A stretch of 64,000 nt of DNA from UBA6055 sp965203755. GTDB taxonomy: Bacteria > Chloroflexota > Anaerolineae > Aggregatilineales > Phototrophicaceae. Where the stretch lies: positions 2,542,001 to 2,606,000 of the forward strand of contig OZ241910.1 of assembly GCA_965203755.1 (NCBI GenBank), written 5' to 3'. A program made the translations under genes and the position numbers. A model generated the notes under the pieces. It had not been told where the DNA came from. It worked only from the letters and a program-made list of their open reading frames with translations, and did not search any database. Shown here one piece after another: positions 1 through 7,670 of this stretch (position 1 is the first letter of the stretch; each line of letters starts with the position of its first letter).

Positions 1-622
1 CGGCGATTTTGTCGGACAAACTCAATGCCTCATGCTGATCATGCGTTACAAAAATGGCCGTCGTTTTCGTTTCCAGCAGAATACGGCGCACATCCTTGCG
101 AACCTGTGACCGCAAAGCCGTATCCAAATTGGAGAAGGGTTCGTCAAGCAGCAGAATATCCGGATTAGGCGCCAGCGCCCGCGCCAAAGCGACCCGCTGC
201 TGCTGCCCGCCGGATAGCTCGTGGGGCATGCGGTCAGCGAATTCAGACAAGCCGACAAGCGACAGCATGCGCTTGACCCGCCGCGCCTTGTCTTTAGGCC
301 GTCCATGCAGGCCAAAGGCGATGTTTTTCGCCGCGTTAACATGCGGAAACAGCGCATAATCCTGAAACACCATCCCCACTTTGCGTTTTTCCGGCGGAAT
401 GAAACGATGATCGTCGGCGACGACATGGCCGCCGATTTGGATGCGGCCGGCGGTGGGCCGCTCAAAGCCCGCTAAGAGACGCAAGGCTGTGGTTTTGCCG
501 CCGCCGCTTGGGCCAAGCATGGTCAAAAATTCACCGGCCTTCACCGTAAGCGTGATATCTTCGACCGCAACCGCATCGCCATAGCGTTTCGTGAGATGAT
601 TGATTTGAAGTGAAACGTCCAT
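1..622 (-). CDS. fbpC: Ferric-iron-type ABC transporter ATPase (partial, 3' end outside window)
   Basis: This is the ATP-hydrolysing subunit of a binding-protein-dependent importer, acting on the inner face of the membrane. The first 207 residues are present and the C-terminus lies beyond the window. Visible motifs are Walker A GPSGGGKTT (37-45), Q-loop Gln87, the signature LSGGQQQ (136-142), Walker B ILLLDEP (156-162) and the H-loop His194. The sequence groups by eye with the FbpC/PotA class. The start is the ATG at 622. It lies about 105 bp downstream of the permease gene on the same strand, and the binding-protein gene follows, so an operon of binding protein, permease and ATPase is likely. 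Iron is the probable substrate, inferred from the binding protein. Another metal or polyamine cannot be excluded from the ATPase alone. Confidence 0.93.
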   Translation of the reverse strand, partial: MDVSLQINHLTKRYGDAVAVEDITLTVKAGEFLTMLGPSGGGKTTALRLLAGFERPTAGRIQIGGHVVADDHRFIPPEKRKVGMVFQDYALFPHVNAAKNIAFGLHGRPKDKARRVKRMLSLVGLSEFADRMPHELSGGQQQRVALARALAPNPDILLLDEPFSNLDTALRSQVRKDVRRILLETKTTAIFVTHDQHEALSLSDKIA

Positions 623-727
623 CGCGCTCGCAGAAGAGTTGATAATGACCGCCTAGCATAGAGCAGAAATGAAATCGATAAAGGGCCTAAAGACCGTAAT
701 CAATGCGGCGACTCGCGCGGCGCGGCT

Positions 728-2356
728 CTAGCGCGCTTTGTCCTCTCGCCAAAGGATGATGCCCAGCGCCAGCGCGGATGCGGCCGTCAGCAAAAGCCCG
801 GGCAGGGCAATGGATGACAGAAAGGCTTCATCATAAGCCGACCAGATGCGGGTTGCGAAGGTGCGGAATCCAATCGGGCGCAGAATCAGGGTGATGGGCA
901 GTTCTTTCATCACATTCAAAAAGACCAGCGCCAGCCCGGCGATGATGCCGCTTCTCGCCAGCGGAATCGTAATCCGCGCCAGGGTTTCCCACGCCGACAA
1001 GCCAAGACTGCGGCCCGCCTCTTCAAAATGCGGGTTGATCTGCGCGAACGCGCTTTGCGTCGCGCCGATGCTCAATGGCAGGTAACGTATAACATAGCCC
1101 AATATCAAAAGCGGCAAAGTCTGATACAGGCTTAGCATATTCTGCGAGGCGAAAAAGACCAGCGCCAGCGCGATCACGATGCCCGGCAGCGCATTGCCGG
1201 TATAGGCTAAATTAACCAGCCAGCGGTTGAGCGCGTTTGACGAGCGCATCGCCAGCAGCGCCAAGGGAAAAGCAGCCAGCGTCGCCGCCAGCGCCGCCGC
1301 CGCGCTGACGCTAACGGTATTCCGCATAAGCTCCGCCATCGGCGCCGTCACCGGATTGGTCAGATGACGCCCGATCAACCAGCTGAATAACACCAGCAGG
1401 GGAATGATGATGCCGATAAAGATAACCGCGCCGCAAAACAGCATCGCCGGATATTTCCATTTGCCCAAGTGCGCTGGCTGAAGGGCGCGGGCGGCGCCGA
1501 CGCCAATGCGATAATGCCGCCCGCGATGCTGGACGAAGGACTGCGCCAGCAGAAGCGAAAACGTTATGCCGATAAGCGCCAGCGCCAGCGCCGATGCCTT
1601 GTCCATGCGAAACGATTCGGTCTGTATGAAAATCGCGCGGGTGAAGACGTTAAAGCGCATGACAGCCACAGCGCCAAAATCACTCAAGGTATAAAGAGCC
1701 GCCATCAGCATGCCGGCCGAAAGCGCCGGACGCAGCTGCGGCAGGGTGATCTTTCGGAACACCTGAAAGCGGTTGAGGCCCAAACTGTGTCCGGCTTCTT
1801 CAAGCGCCTGGTCGCTGTGCAGAAGCGCCGCCTGCGCCGGCAGGACAATATAAGGAAAAGTGACGAAGGTAAGCGTCAGCGTCGCGCCGAACCAGCCTTT
1901 GATGCCCGGCAGCCGATCCACGCCCAAAGGCTCAAGCAAGCTCTGCAAAATGCCCTTGGGGCCAAAGGCGTCGGTGAAGGTCACGGCCGTCAGATAAGAC
2001 GGGATGACCATCGCCAGCAGTCCCAGCACCAGCCACAGGCGGCGCCACGGCAGGTCGCTGCGGCTGGTCAGCCAGGCATAAGGCACGGCGATCAGCGATG
2101 CGAAAAAAGTGACCGAAACCACCAGCCCGACGCTGTTGCCCATCACCTGCAAAGTACGCGCCTTGAGCAGATAATCAATGCCTTCCTGGCCAGCCCCCAA
2201 GCCGCGGATAAAGAGATAGGCCGCCGGCATCAACACCACCGAAACAATCACTGCGCTTGCGGCTTGCATCAGCCGCCGGTTGCCGGGATAGAAACGCGGC
2301 AGGGCATGGTGATGGGCATACCGTTTCAGTTGCGGGACGATGCCAGACAGCTGCAT
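728..2356 (-). CDS. fbpB: Ferric-iron ABC transporter permease, fused two-domain type
   Basis: This is an integral membrane permease of 542 residues with two consecutive BPD_transp_1 halves. Each half has about six hydrophobic segments and an EAA loop that contacts the ATPase. The first loop, EEAGHSLGLNRFQVF, is at about 186-200. The second, EEAGRSLGLSAWETL, is at about 455. Fused double permeases of this length are typical of the FbpB/SfuB iron family. The start is the ATG at 2356, preceded by an AGGAAG ribosome binding site. It sits between the binding protein and the ATPase on one strand. Function as a ferric-iron permease follows from family and context; the substrate cannot be read directly from this subunit. 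Confidence 0.93.
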   Translation of the reverse strand: MQLSGIVPQLKRYAHHHALPRFYPGNRRLMQAASAVIVSVVLMPAAYLFIRGLGAGQEGIDYLLKARTLQVMGNSVGLVVSVTFFASLIAVPYAWLTSRSDLPWRRLWLVLGLLAMVIPSYLTAVTFTDAFGPKGILQSLLEPLGVDRLPGIKGWFGATLTLTFVTFPYIVLPAQAALLHSDQALEEAGHSLGLNRFQVFRKITLPQLRPALSAGMLMAALYTLSDFGAVAVMRFNVFTRAIFIQTESFRMDKASALALALIGITFSLLLAQSFVQHRGRHYRIGVGAARALQPAHLGKWKYPAMLFCGAVIFIGIIIPLLVLFSWLIGRHLTNPVTAPMAELMRNTVSVSAAAALAATLAAFPLALLAMRSSNALNRWLVNLAYTGNALPGIVIALALVFFASQNMLSLYQTLPLLILGYVIRYLPLSIGATQSAFAQINPHFEEAGRSLGLSAWETLARITIPLARSGIIAGLALVFLNVMKELPITLILRPIGFRTFATRIWSAYDEAFLSSIALPGLLLTAASALALGIILWREDKAR

Positions 2357-2426
2357 AAAACTTCCTGTTCAATGAATCTTGGACGGGGCGGAAACCCCGT
2401 CCGCACTGCGGTTTTGATGGCGCGGC

Positions 2427-3446
2427 TTAGTCCAAAGCGCCGCTGTCTTCAATCATTTCGAGCGTGCCCTGCAAATCATCCAAATCCGACAGATCGATTT
2501 CAGGCGCTTCAATGTCCGCCAGCGCCGGCAAATCAACCGAAGGCTCAACCGATTCGACCAAGGGATATTCATAGGTTTCGGCGGCGAAGTATTCCTGGGC
2601 GCTGTCACTTAGCAGGTATTCAAGCAGCGTCAAAGCCAGTTCGGGCTGGTCGCTGGTTTTCAAAATCGCCGCGCCAGCGACATTGACAAGCGAGCCGACA
2701 TCGCCGCCGGGGAAGAAGTGCAAGGCGGCGGTGATATCCGGGTCTTCCGCCAGAAAACGGAAGAGGTAATAGTGATTGACGAGCCCGACGGCGATTTCCC
2801 CATCAATGACCGCCTGCACAATCGGGGTGTTTTTGGGATAGGAATGAACGCCGTTGGCAATCATATCCGCCAGCCATTGAGCCGCCGCCTCATCGCCCAG
2901 CAGAACGCGCATGGCCGTCACATTGGATACGAAGGACGCGTTGGCTGGCGCCCAGCCGACCATGCCCGTCCAGTCCGCAGCCGTTAAATCAAGAATCGAT
3001 TGCGGCAGTTCGAGTTCGTTTGCTTCCAGCAGTTCCGGGCTATAGACCAGCGCCCGCGCCCGACCGCTCAAGCCAGCCCAAACTCCATCAGGCGAGACAA
3101 AGGCGGGGAAAGCGACGCGCGCCAAGATGTCCTCGGGCAATGTCCGAAGCATGTCTTCGGCCGCCAGCGCGCCCAAAGCGCCGCCATCCTGGGCGATAAA
3201 GACATCGGCGGGGCTGTTTTCCCCTTCGGTGAGGATCTGATTGGCGACGGCGCTGGTGCCGCCGTACAGGATTTCAGCGGCGATGCCGGTGTCTTCGGTA
3301 AACTGTTCCAGCAGCGGCCCGATCAAGCTCTCGCTGCGACCGGAGTAAATCGTGAGCGTTTCGCTTTCCTGCGCCATGATCGGCGCGCTTAACATGCCGA
3401 AGCTAAGCAGCAGGACAGCGAGGACTGTAAGACGTGTCGCTTTCAT
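2427..3446 (-). CDS. fbpA: Ferric-iron ABC transporter substrate-binding protein
   Basis: This is an exported solute-binding protein of 339 residues that captures iron outside the cell and delivers it to the permease. Residues 1-25 form a signal peptide (KATR, then a hydrophobic stretch ending near PIMAQ). The body shows an SBP_bac_6-like fold with the start LTIYSGRSE. The adjacent tyrosines Tyr226-Tyr227 in NHYYLFR match the paired iron-ligand tyrosines of the FbpA/FutA family. The ATG at 3446 has a strong AAGGAG site. It is the first gene of the operon. The upstream 365 bp carry a repeated TGGGGTCAAT motif that could be regulatory, which is not shown. The acidic C-terminal tail (about 300-339) is longer than in the classical proteins. 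Confidence 0.92.
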   Translation of the reverse strand: MKATRLTVLAVLLLSFGMLSAPIMAQESETLTIYSGRSESLIGPLLEQFTEDTGIAAEILYGGTSAVANQILTEGENSPADVFIAQDGGALGALAAEDMLRTLPEDILARVAFPAFVSPDGVWAGLSGRARALVYSPELLEANELELPQSILDLTAADWTGMVGWAPANASFVSNVTAMRVLLGDEAAAQWLADMIANGVHSYPKNTPIVQAVIDGEIAVGLVNHYYLFRFLAEDPDITAALHFFPGGDVGSLVNVAGAAILKTSDQPELALTLLEYLLSDSAQEYFAAETYEYPLVESVEPSVDLPALADIEAPEIDLSDLDDLQGTLEMIEDSGALD

Positions 3447-3820
3447 AAATGCAGTCTCCTTGCGTTTATTGCGAATCCCGTATAGGATTCACATAGATAA
3501 AAGGTGGGGTCAATGGGTCATTGAATTAGCGTCCAAACTATTTCCGCCCCATTGACCTTTTCCTTTTTATCAGAGATTCAGTCCGCCTGTCTACGCATGG
3601 GGTCAATTTCACTTTTTCGCTCTGCGGCTGTTCAAATTAATCGCTGTGGCGAGTAAAGTTTCGCCTGGTTAATTTTGACATGCTGCGGCTTCAATATCAG
3701 GATGGCTGGGCGCGCCGCCAGCGTCCATGATTTTATGACGGCTTATACTGGACATTCACTGCCTTTCGCAATACAGTTGGAGAGTATGGCGCAGCGTTTC
3801 ATGTCTCGGAGTTGAACGAT
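3447..3820. other. Divergent intergenic region between iron importer and E2 operon
   Basis: No convincing gene is present in these 374 bp. The region must hold the promoters of the iron-importer operon (minus) and of the E2-JAB-E1 operon (plus). A TATACT hexamer at 3744-3749 is a possible plus-strand -10, but no good -35 lies 16-18 bp upstream. TTGACA at 3675-3680 lacks a matching -10. The TGGGGTCAAT repeats at 3505-3607 are listed separately. Confidence 0.5.
3505..3607. repeat. Three copies of a GGTCAAT-type motif, two forming an inverted pair
   Basis: TGGGGTCAAT occurs at 3505-3514 and again, identical and in the same orientation, at 3598-3607. Between them, CCCATTGACC (3548-3557) is the exact reverse complement of GGTCAATGGG (3508-3517). 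The copies lie 60-160 bp upstream of the iron-binding-protein start. They could be an operator for an iron-responsive regulator or remnants of a small mobile repeat. The sequence alone does not decide. Confidence 0.45.
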
Positions 3821-4294
3821 ATGTCCAATTGGTGGGGATCGCGTAAAAGGGTCTCATCGCGTCTTGTCTGGGAAGTCGAGGCGATGAAAGCCGCATTTGG
3901 CAATACCTTTCAGTTGGTTGTGCCGCCCTTTGGCGGCTTGCTGTACTGGCAAGGCCGAGTTGAGATCAACATGAGCATTCTCGATTCGCCCTATCACAGC
4001 CTGAAAATCGTCTATCCAAAAGAATATCCAAACCGCCCAGCCGAAGCCTATTGCATTAAACCGCGCATCTACAGCGAAAAGCATCAGTATGAAGATGGAC
4101 AGCTTTGCCTGTTTAATCCCAAAGACGGCGAGCAGTATGGCTGGAATCCCTCAAAATCAACAGCCGTGACCGTGGGCGGATGGGCGATCCAATGGCTGTA
4201 TGCCTATTACACATGGCGCTCGACAGGAAAATGGCCCGGTATCGAAGAACGCATTAAAGCCAGCACGCCCTTGCCGCGCCGACGGAGACGATAG
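3821..4294 (+). CDS. Bacterial E2/UBC-fold conjugating-enzyme-like protein
   Basis: A 157-residue protein resembling prokaryotic E2 ubiquitin-conjugating enzymes, which carry a modifier on an active-site cysteine. The pattern runs as expected: a beta region ending LKIVYPKEYPNRP (61-73, the YPxxYPxxP element), then His88 in EKHQY, then Cys96 in DGQLCLF as the likely thioester cysteine, then GWNP (107-110) and a WRSTGKWPG tail (132-140) typical of bacterial E2s found with JAB and ThiF genes. It ends in five arginines. The ATG at 3821 is preferred because GGAG lies nine bases upstream; a TTG at 3812 is also in frame. The JAB gene starts two bases after the stop. Family assignment is by motif reading, and the modifier is unknown. 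Confidence 0.8.
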   Translation: MSNWWGSRKRVSSRLVWEVEAMKAAFGNTFQLVVPPFGGLLYWQGRVEINMSILDSPYHSLKIVYPKEYPNRPAEAYCIKPRIYSEKHQYEDGQLCLFNPKDGEQYGWNPSKSTAVTVGGWAIQWLYAYYTWRSTGKWPGIEERIKASTPLPRRRRR

Positions 4295-4296
4295 CC

Positions 4297-5574
4297 ATGC
4301 GGATGCGGAATGAGCCCGAATTGCTGAAGCTGGCGCTGCTGGAGTTTGAGTTTTTGCGAAAACGCTTGCGGGGGATGGCGATGATTTCACGCGGAATAGT
4401 ACCCAATCTGGTTTTATCGAGACGGGCAGTCGCCAAGATGCTGTCGGCCGCCAGCCAGTACGTCGCCGATGAAACCGGCGAAGCCATGCTGGGCTTTATC
4501 ATTGAAGACGATACGCCCGAAGGACTGCCGACCATCTATGTGCTGGATACGATTTCGCCCGACGAAACCGCCGTGCGCCGGTCGCATACCTTCCAGCAGG
4601 GCGATGGCCTGCAAGACGAAATTATCTGGTGGCTCCAAGAAAACTGGCATTTTCATCGGGAAAAGCGCCGCGGCACGGCGGCGCTGCCGGCGCGGTTTGA
4701 TGTCCCGCTGCGCTATCTGGGCGATTGGCATAAACAGCCCGGCTCCATGATCCAGCCGAGCCACGGCGACTTGATGTCAGCTTTGTCCTGGCTGGATGAC
4801 AATCAGGAAATGGACGCTCTGCTGGTGCCGATTGTCACAGTCGGCCATGCCCAGATCATCGGCGAGTCGCATCTGGCGGTCAATTACATATCGGTGCCGA
4901 TGGACAATGGCACCGATATGCGCGTCGACTGGTGGTACATTCACCGCGATGTGCGCGTGTTCCAGCCGGTGCATCCCAAAGTGGTCGCAGAAGACGAACT
5001 GCCTCAAATGATGAAGTATGGCTGGCATGTTGTGCTGGCGGACCGCCTGACAAGCGAGATCCTGGCGATGCGAGATGACGGACTGCTGGTGTGGCCGCTC
5101 GTCTATGAATGCGATGGGAAATTGCCGCTTGAGTTTTGCTTCCTCACCATTCGACAAGGAGTGAGCTTTCTCCTCTTGTTTGTGACCCAGCATGATTACC
5201 CGCAGACCAGGCCGCAGGCTTATCGCGCCCCCTTTGCCAATGAACTGGATTTGATGGACCCGGAGGCGACTTTCCAAAAACTCTGGCCGCTTGCGGCCCC
5301 GATTGACGACCCTGAAGGCTGGGAATGGTCAAGCGATAAGTATCTGATTGACTATGCGGTCGCGGTTGAAGTCGAGATGGGATTGCGCCAGCCAGCCAAA
5401 GTGAGGATCCCAGTATTTGTCAACGCAGCCAGCGAAAACGATCATACTGACGAAACGCGCCGCGAAGCCGGCCCCGACGGCGCAGCGGAAGCGCGCAGCC
5501 TGGACGAAGCGAAAAGCGGATTGGCTGATGCCGCCGTCATCAAGGCGGAAGACACAGAGGAAGAGGCGCAGTGA
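4297..5574 (+). CDS. JAB/MPN (Mov34-like) domain protein with degenerate metal site and C-terminal E2-like region
   Basis: A 425-residue protein. Residues about 36-200 look like a JAB/MPN isopeptidase domain: Glu62 in ETGEAMLG, then DWHKQPGSMIQPSHGD with His145, Gln147, Pro154-Ser155 and Asp158. The canonical pattern is HxH-x10-D, and here the second histidine is Gln147 in exact register, so zinc binding may be altered or lost. Residues about 242-365 contain FVTQHDYPQTRPQAY (295-309), which resembles the YPxxYPxxP element of the upstream E2 but with no following cysteine. A catalytically dead E2-like (UEV/RWD-like) domain is therefore possible. The acidic tail (376-425) looks disordered. GGAG precedes the ATG at 4297. 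Expected role: cleaving or recruiting modifier conjugates; this is inference. Confidence 0.78.
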   Translation: MRMRNEPELLKLALLEFEFLRKRLRGMAMISRGIVPNLVLSRRAVAKMLSAASQYVADETGEAMLGFIIEDDTPEGLPTIYVLDTISPDETAVRRSHTFQQGDGLQDEIIWWLQENWHFHREKRRGTAALPARFDVPLRYLGDWHKQPGSMIQPSHGDLMSALSWLDDNQEMDALLVPIVTVGHAQIIGESHLAVNYISVPMDNGTDMRVDWWYIHRDVRVFQPVHPKVVAEDELPQMMKYGWHVVLADRLTSEILAMRDDGLLVWPLVYECDGKLPLEFCFLTIRQGVSFLLLFVTQHDYPQTRPQAYRAPFANELDLMDPEATFQKLWPLAAPIDDPEGWEWSSDKYLIDYAVAVEVEMGLRQPAKVRIPVFVNAASENDHTDETRREAGPDGAAEARSLDEAKSGLADAAVIKAEDTEEEAQ

Positions 5575-5575
5575 T

Positions 5576-6508
5576 ATGAGCAGGCTTTGGGAACGCGTGG
5601 AACGGCTGATCGGCTCGGAAAACCTGGGCCGACTGGCTGAAAAAAAGGTCGGCGTTGTTGGCTTGGGTTCGGGCGGCGGGTTTGTGGCTTTGAGCCTGGC
5701 GATGAGCGGCGTACAGCATTTTGCGCTGATTGACGGGGATGAGTTGGAACGCGGCAACGTGACCCGTCATGTCGCCGATTTGCGTTATGTCGGCCAAAAC
5801 AAAGCCGCCGCCGTCGCCGACCTGATGATGAACCGCAACCCGGATGTCAAGATCGACCTGCGCCAGGGTTTGATTGAAGATCACTGGGACAGCCTGGATG
5901 ATGTTGATATTCTGGTGGCGGCGGTTGATGACGAGCAGGTCAAATACGCCATCAATGAGAAATGCCTGGAAAAACGTTTGAGCGCATCCTACGCCGGCGT
6001 TTATGAGCGCGGCGAAGGCGGCGACCACGTTATTATCAAGCCCTTCGCCGGCCCCTGTTATGCCTGCTGGTCAGAAGCGACCCGCGAAGGCGTCAAGGTT
6101 TCGATGAGCCCGGGCGGCGACCTCGATTATGGGATGATTGATGAAACCGGGACTTTGGATGCTGAACCCGGTCTGTGGGCCAATGTGACCAAAGTGGCCG
6201 GCATTCAGACGCTTCTGATCATCAACGAACTGCTCCGCGGCACGACCGCCCACCATGAAATGCCGGCCAATACCATTATCGCCGCCAACACCTATATCGA
6301 CATTATTGAAGGGCAGGAAAGCGATCCGCATACGGGCCTTTGGATCGAGATACAGCGCGATCCAGAATGCCTGGTCTGCGGCGAACGTCTGAAACAGGGC
6401 GTCAGTATGCTGGCGCAGGAAGATGAAGGCGGCATTTCGCTTGATGACCTGGCGGCTTCCGACCTAATGACCGATATTGTCTTTGAAGACGACGATACAG
6501 AGGATTAA
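5576..6508 (+). CDS. E1-like (ThiF/MoeB family) adenylyltransferase
   Basis: A 310-residue cytoplasmic E1-type enzyme that would adenylate the C-terminus of a ubiquitin-like or sulfur-carrier protein. Seen: the nucleotide-binding GLGSGG (29-34), LIDGDELERGNVTRH (51-65) with the Asp-x-Asp, Asn and Arg expected for ATP handling, Lys76, and Asp118-Asp119. Two zinc-type pairs are present, Cys161-x2-Cys164 and Cys265-x2-Cys268, as in MoeB-like proteins. The ATG at 5576 starts one base after the JAB stop at 5574, so the genes are probably translationally coupled. An upstream in-frame start would overlap the JAB gene deeply and is rejected. The C-terminus is acidic. No thiS, moaD or ubiquitin-like gene adjoins it, so ordinary thiamine or molybdopterin synthesis is not suggested by context. 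Confidence 0.85.
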   Translation: MSRLWERVERLIGSENLGRLAEKKVGVVGLGSGGGFVALSLAMSGVQHFALIDGDELERGNVTRHVADLRYVGQNKAAAVADLMMNRNPDVKIDLRQGLIEDHWDSLDDVDILVAAVDDEQVKYAINEKCLEKRLSASYAGVYERGEGGDHVIIKPFAGPCYACWSEATREGVKVSMSPGGDLDYGMIDETGTLDAEPGLWANVTKVAGIQTLLIINELLRGTTAHHEMPANTIIAANTYIDIIEGQESDPHTGLWIEIQRDPECLVCGERLKQGVSMLAQEDEGGISLDDLAASDLMTDIVFEDDDTED

Positions 6509-6683
6509 ACGGCGTCGATTTTGTTTTGCCAGCGGCGCAGGATATGATTGAGCGGCTGTCGATGTATCAGGCGCGCTTTGGATGAATGCTTGGCCTAAAA
6601 AAGGATGCAGTCATTTTCATCGGGCGGCGCCCCGTTGCTGGATCTGCCGAATTTACTGCGAATTCTTGTCCATATTTCAGTTT

Positions 6684-7670
6684 TTACTGCCTAAGATTGT
6701 TCTTCCACAATACCCTTGGCCCTTCCTTGGCGATAGCGCCAATTACCGCCCAAGCTTCGTCGCTAAATAGGTTTTTATGATTATTGACGATACGTCGATA
6801 GAGATCATTGATGACCTTGATAACGTTTCCTGTTCCACGCCAATATTCATGCAAGGTTTCCTGTTCAATGATGCCATTATTATCCAACCAGTAAAGTGTA
6901 AGGGCAATCACAGCGGCATCGTCAAACAGACCGTGAACATTCTGGTATTCTTCTGAAATAAAATCGTCGGGTTCAATGACATAGATGACCGCGCGCATCA
7001 ATTGAATTTTCAATTCCCTGGGCACATCTTCGTCATCAATAAGATCCATAACAAGCCTGAGTTGATCCGCTAATGCTGATACAATCTGCTTCCTGTGATC
7101 TTTATATTGTTTCAGCCAGTTTTCTATACGTTCATCCCATTCTTGATGCCAATCCTTTGTCCACTCATTGTCTGCCCTGGCTTGCGGAAGGCGGTGCGTC
7201 TCCTCAAGAAACAAGGCAAATTGAGTGCGGGTAAATTCTGCCTTATAGCGCGTTGGCTGATAATCCTTATGTACACACGAGTTTCTTAGTTTGCGTATTT
7301 TGGATAATACAGCTTTGCTAGTGTGTTCGAAATCATAGCCGAATACCCTCTCAAGCTCCTTAAACAGACGTTCTTGAGCATAAAAACCTATCCAGCCACC
7401 TAGACCTAATGAGCCTCTCTTTGAACGACCTGATGAGCCTCTCTTTGAATCAGCGACGTACTTTTTATGGCGTTCTCTTAGATTATATGCCTTAAGACCC
7501 TCACCTTGAACAGATAGCTGGTTTGTCAATTCTTTGAACAATCCCTCCATCAACTGTTCAATACCACCGCTTGCTGACTCGACAGCATCACGATACAAGC
7601 CAAGCCGAATCAGCCTCTTCGATCCTTCCAACCTTTGCACATAAGCTGACTGTTTCCCTTGTTTAGACAT
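6684..7670 (-). CDS. Uncharacterised protein with HEPN-like RxxxxH motif and DUF1232 domain
   Basis: A 328-residue protein. The N-terminal half is helical with KLRNSCVHKDY (127-137), giving Arg129-x4-His134, the RNxxxH form of the HEPN ribonuclease motif. Residues about 217-262 read as DUF1232: VPRELKIQLMRAVIYVIEPDD, broken here into VPRELKIQLM and IYVIEPDD, followed by GLFDDAAVI. DUF1232 is usually a short membrane-associated hairpin of unknown role. An 8-residue repeat (SKRG-SSGR, SKRG-SLGL) lies at 75-90, matched by a 24-bp DNA repeat. Base composition is visibly AT-richer than the flanking genes, suggesting acquisition by transfer. It faces the E1 gene, with 175 bp between the two stops. 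HEPN assignment rests on one motif and helicity, so it is tentative. Confidence 0.7.
   Translation of the reverse strand: MSKQGKQSAYVQRLEGSKRLIRLGLYRDAVESASGGIEQLMEGLFKELTNQLSVQGEGLKAYNLRERHKKYVADSKRGSSGRSKRGSLGLGGWIGFYAQERLFKELERVFGYDFEHTSKAVLSKIRKLRNSCVHKDYQPTRYKAEFTRTQFALFLEETHRLPQARADNEWTKDWHQEWDERIENWLKQYKDHRKQIVSALADQLRLVMDLIDDEDVPRELKIQLMRAVIYVIEPDDFISEEYQNVHGLFDDAAVIALTLYWLDNNGIIEQETLHEYWRGTGNVIKVINDLYRRIVNNHKNLFSDEAWAVIGAIAKEGPRVLWKNNLRQ
7409..7449 (-). repeat. 24-bp period direct repeat inside the HEPN/DUF1232 gene
   Basis: ATGAGCCTCTCTTTGAA occurs at 7409-7425 and 7433-7449, a 24-bp period. In the protein this gives SKRGSSGR followed by SKRGSLGL. It is a likely replication-slippage site that changes length in whole codons. 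Confidence 0.75.

Noticed and set aside
1469..2686. A 405-codon plus-strand frame opposite the iron permease
   Set aside because: Antisense to a well-supported permease, with Arg/Gln-rich composition typical of shadows.
3821..6508. Type II CBASS (E1/E2 with cGAS-like nucleotidyltransferase)
   Set aside because: No nucleotidyltransferase or cyclic-nucleotide-activated effector gene is present beside the E1/E2 genes.
6509..6683. A hidden ubiquitin-like gene after the E1 gene
   Set aside because: Only short frames exist there, none with a beta-grasp-like pattern or C-terminal Gly.
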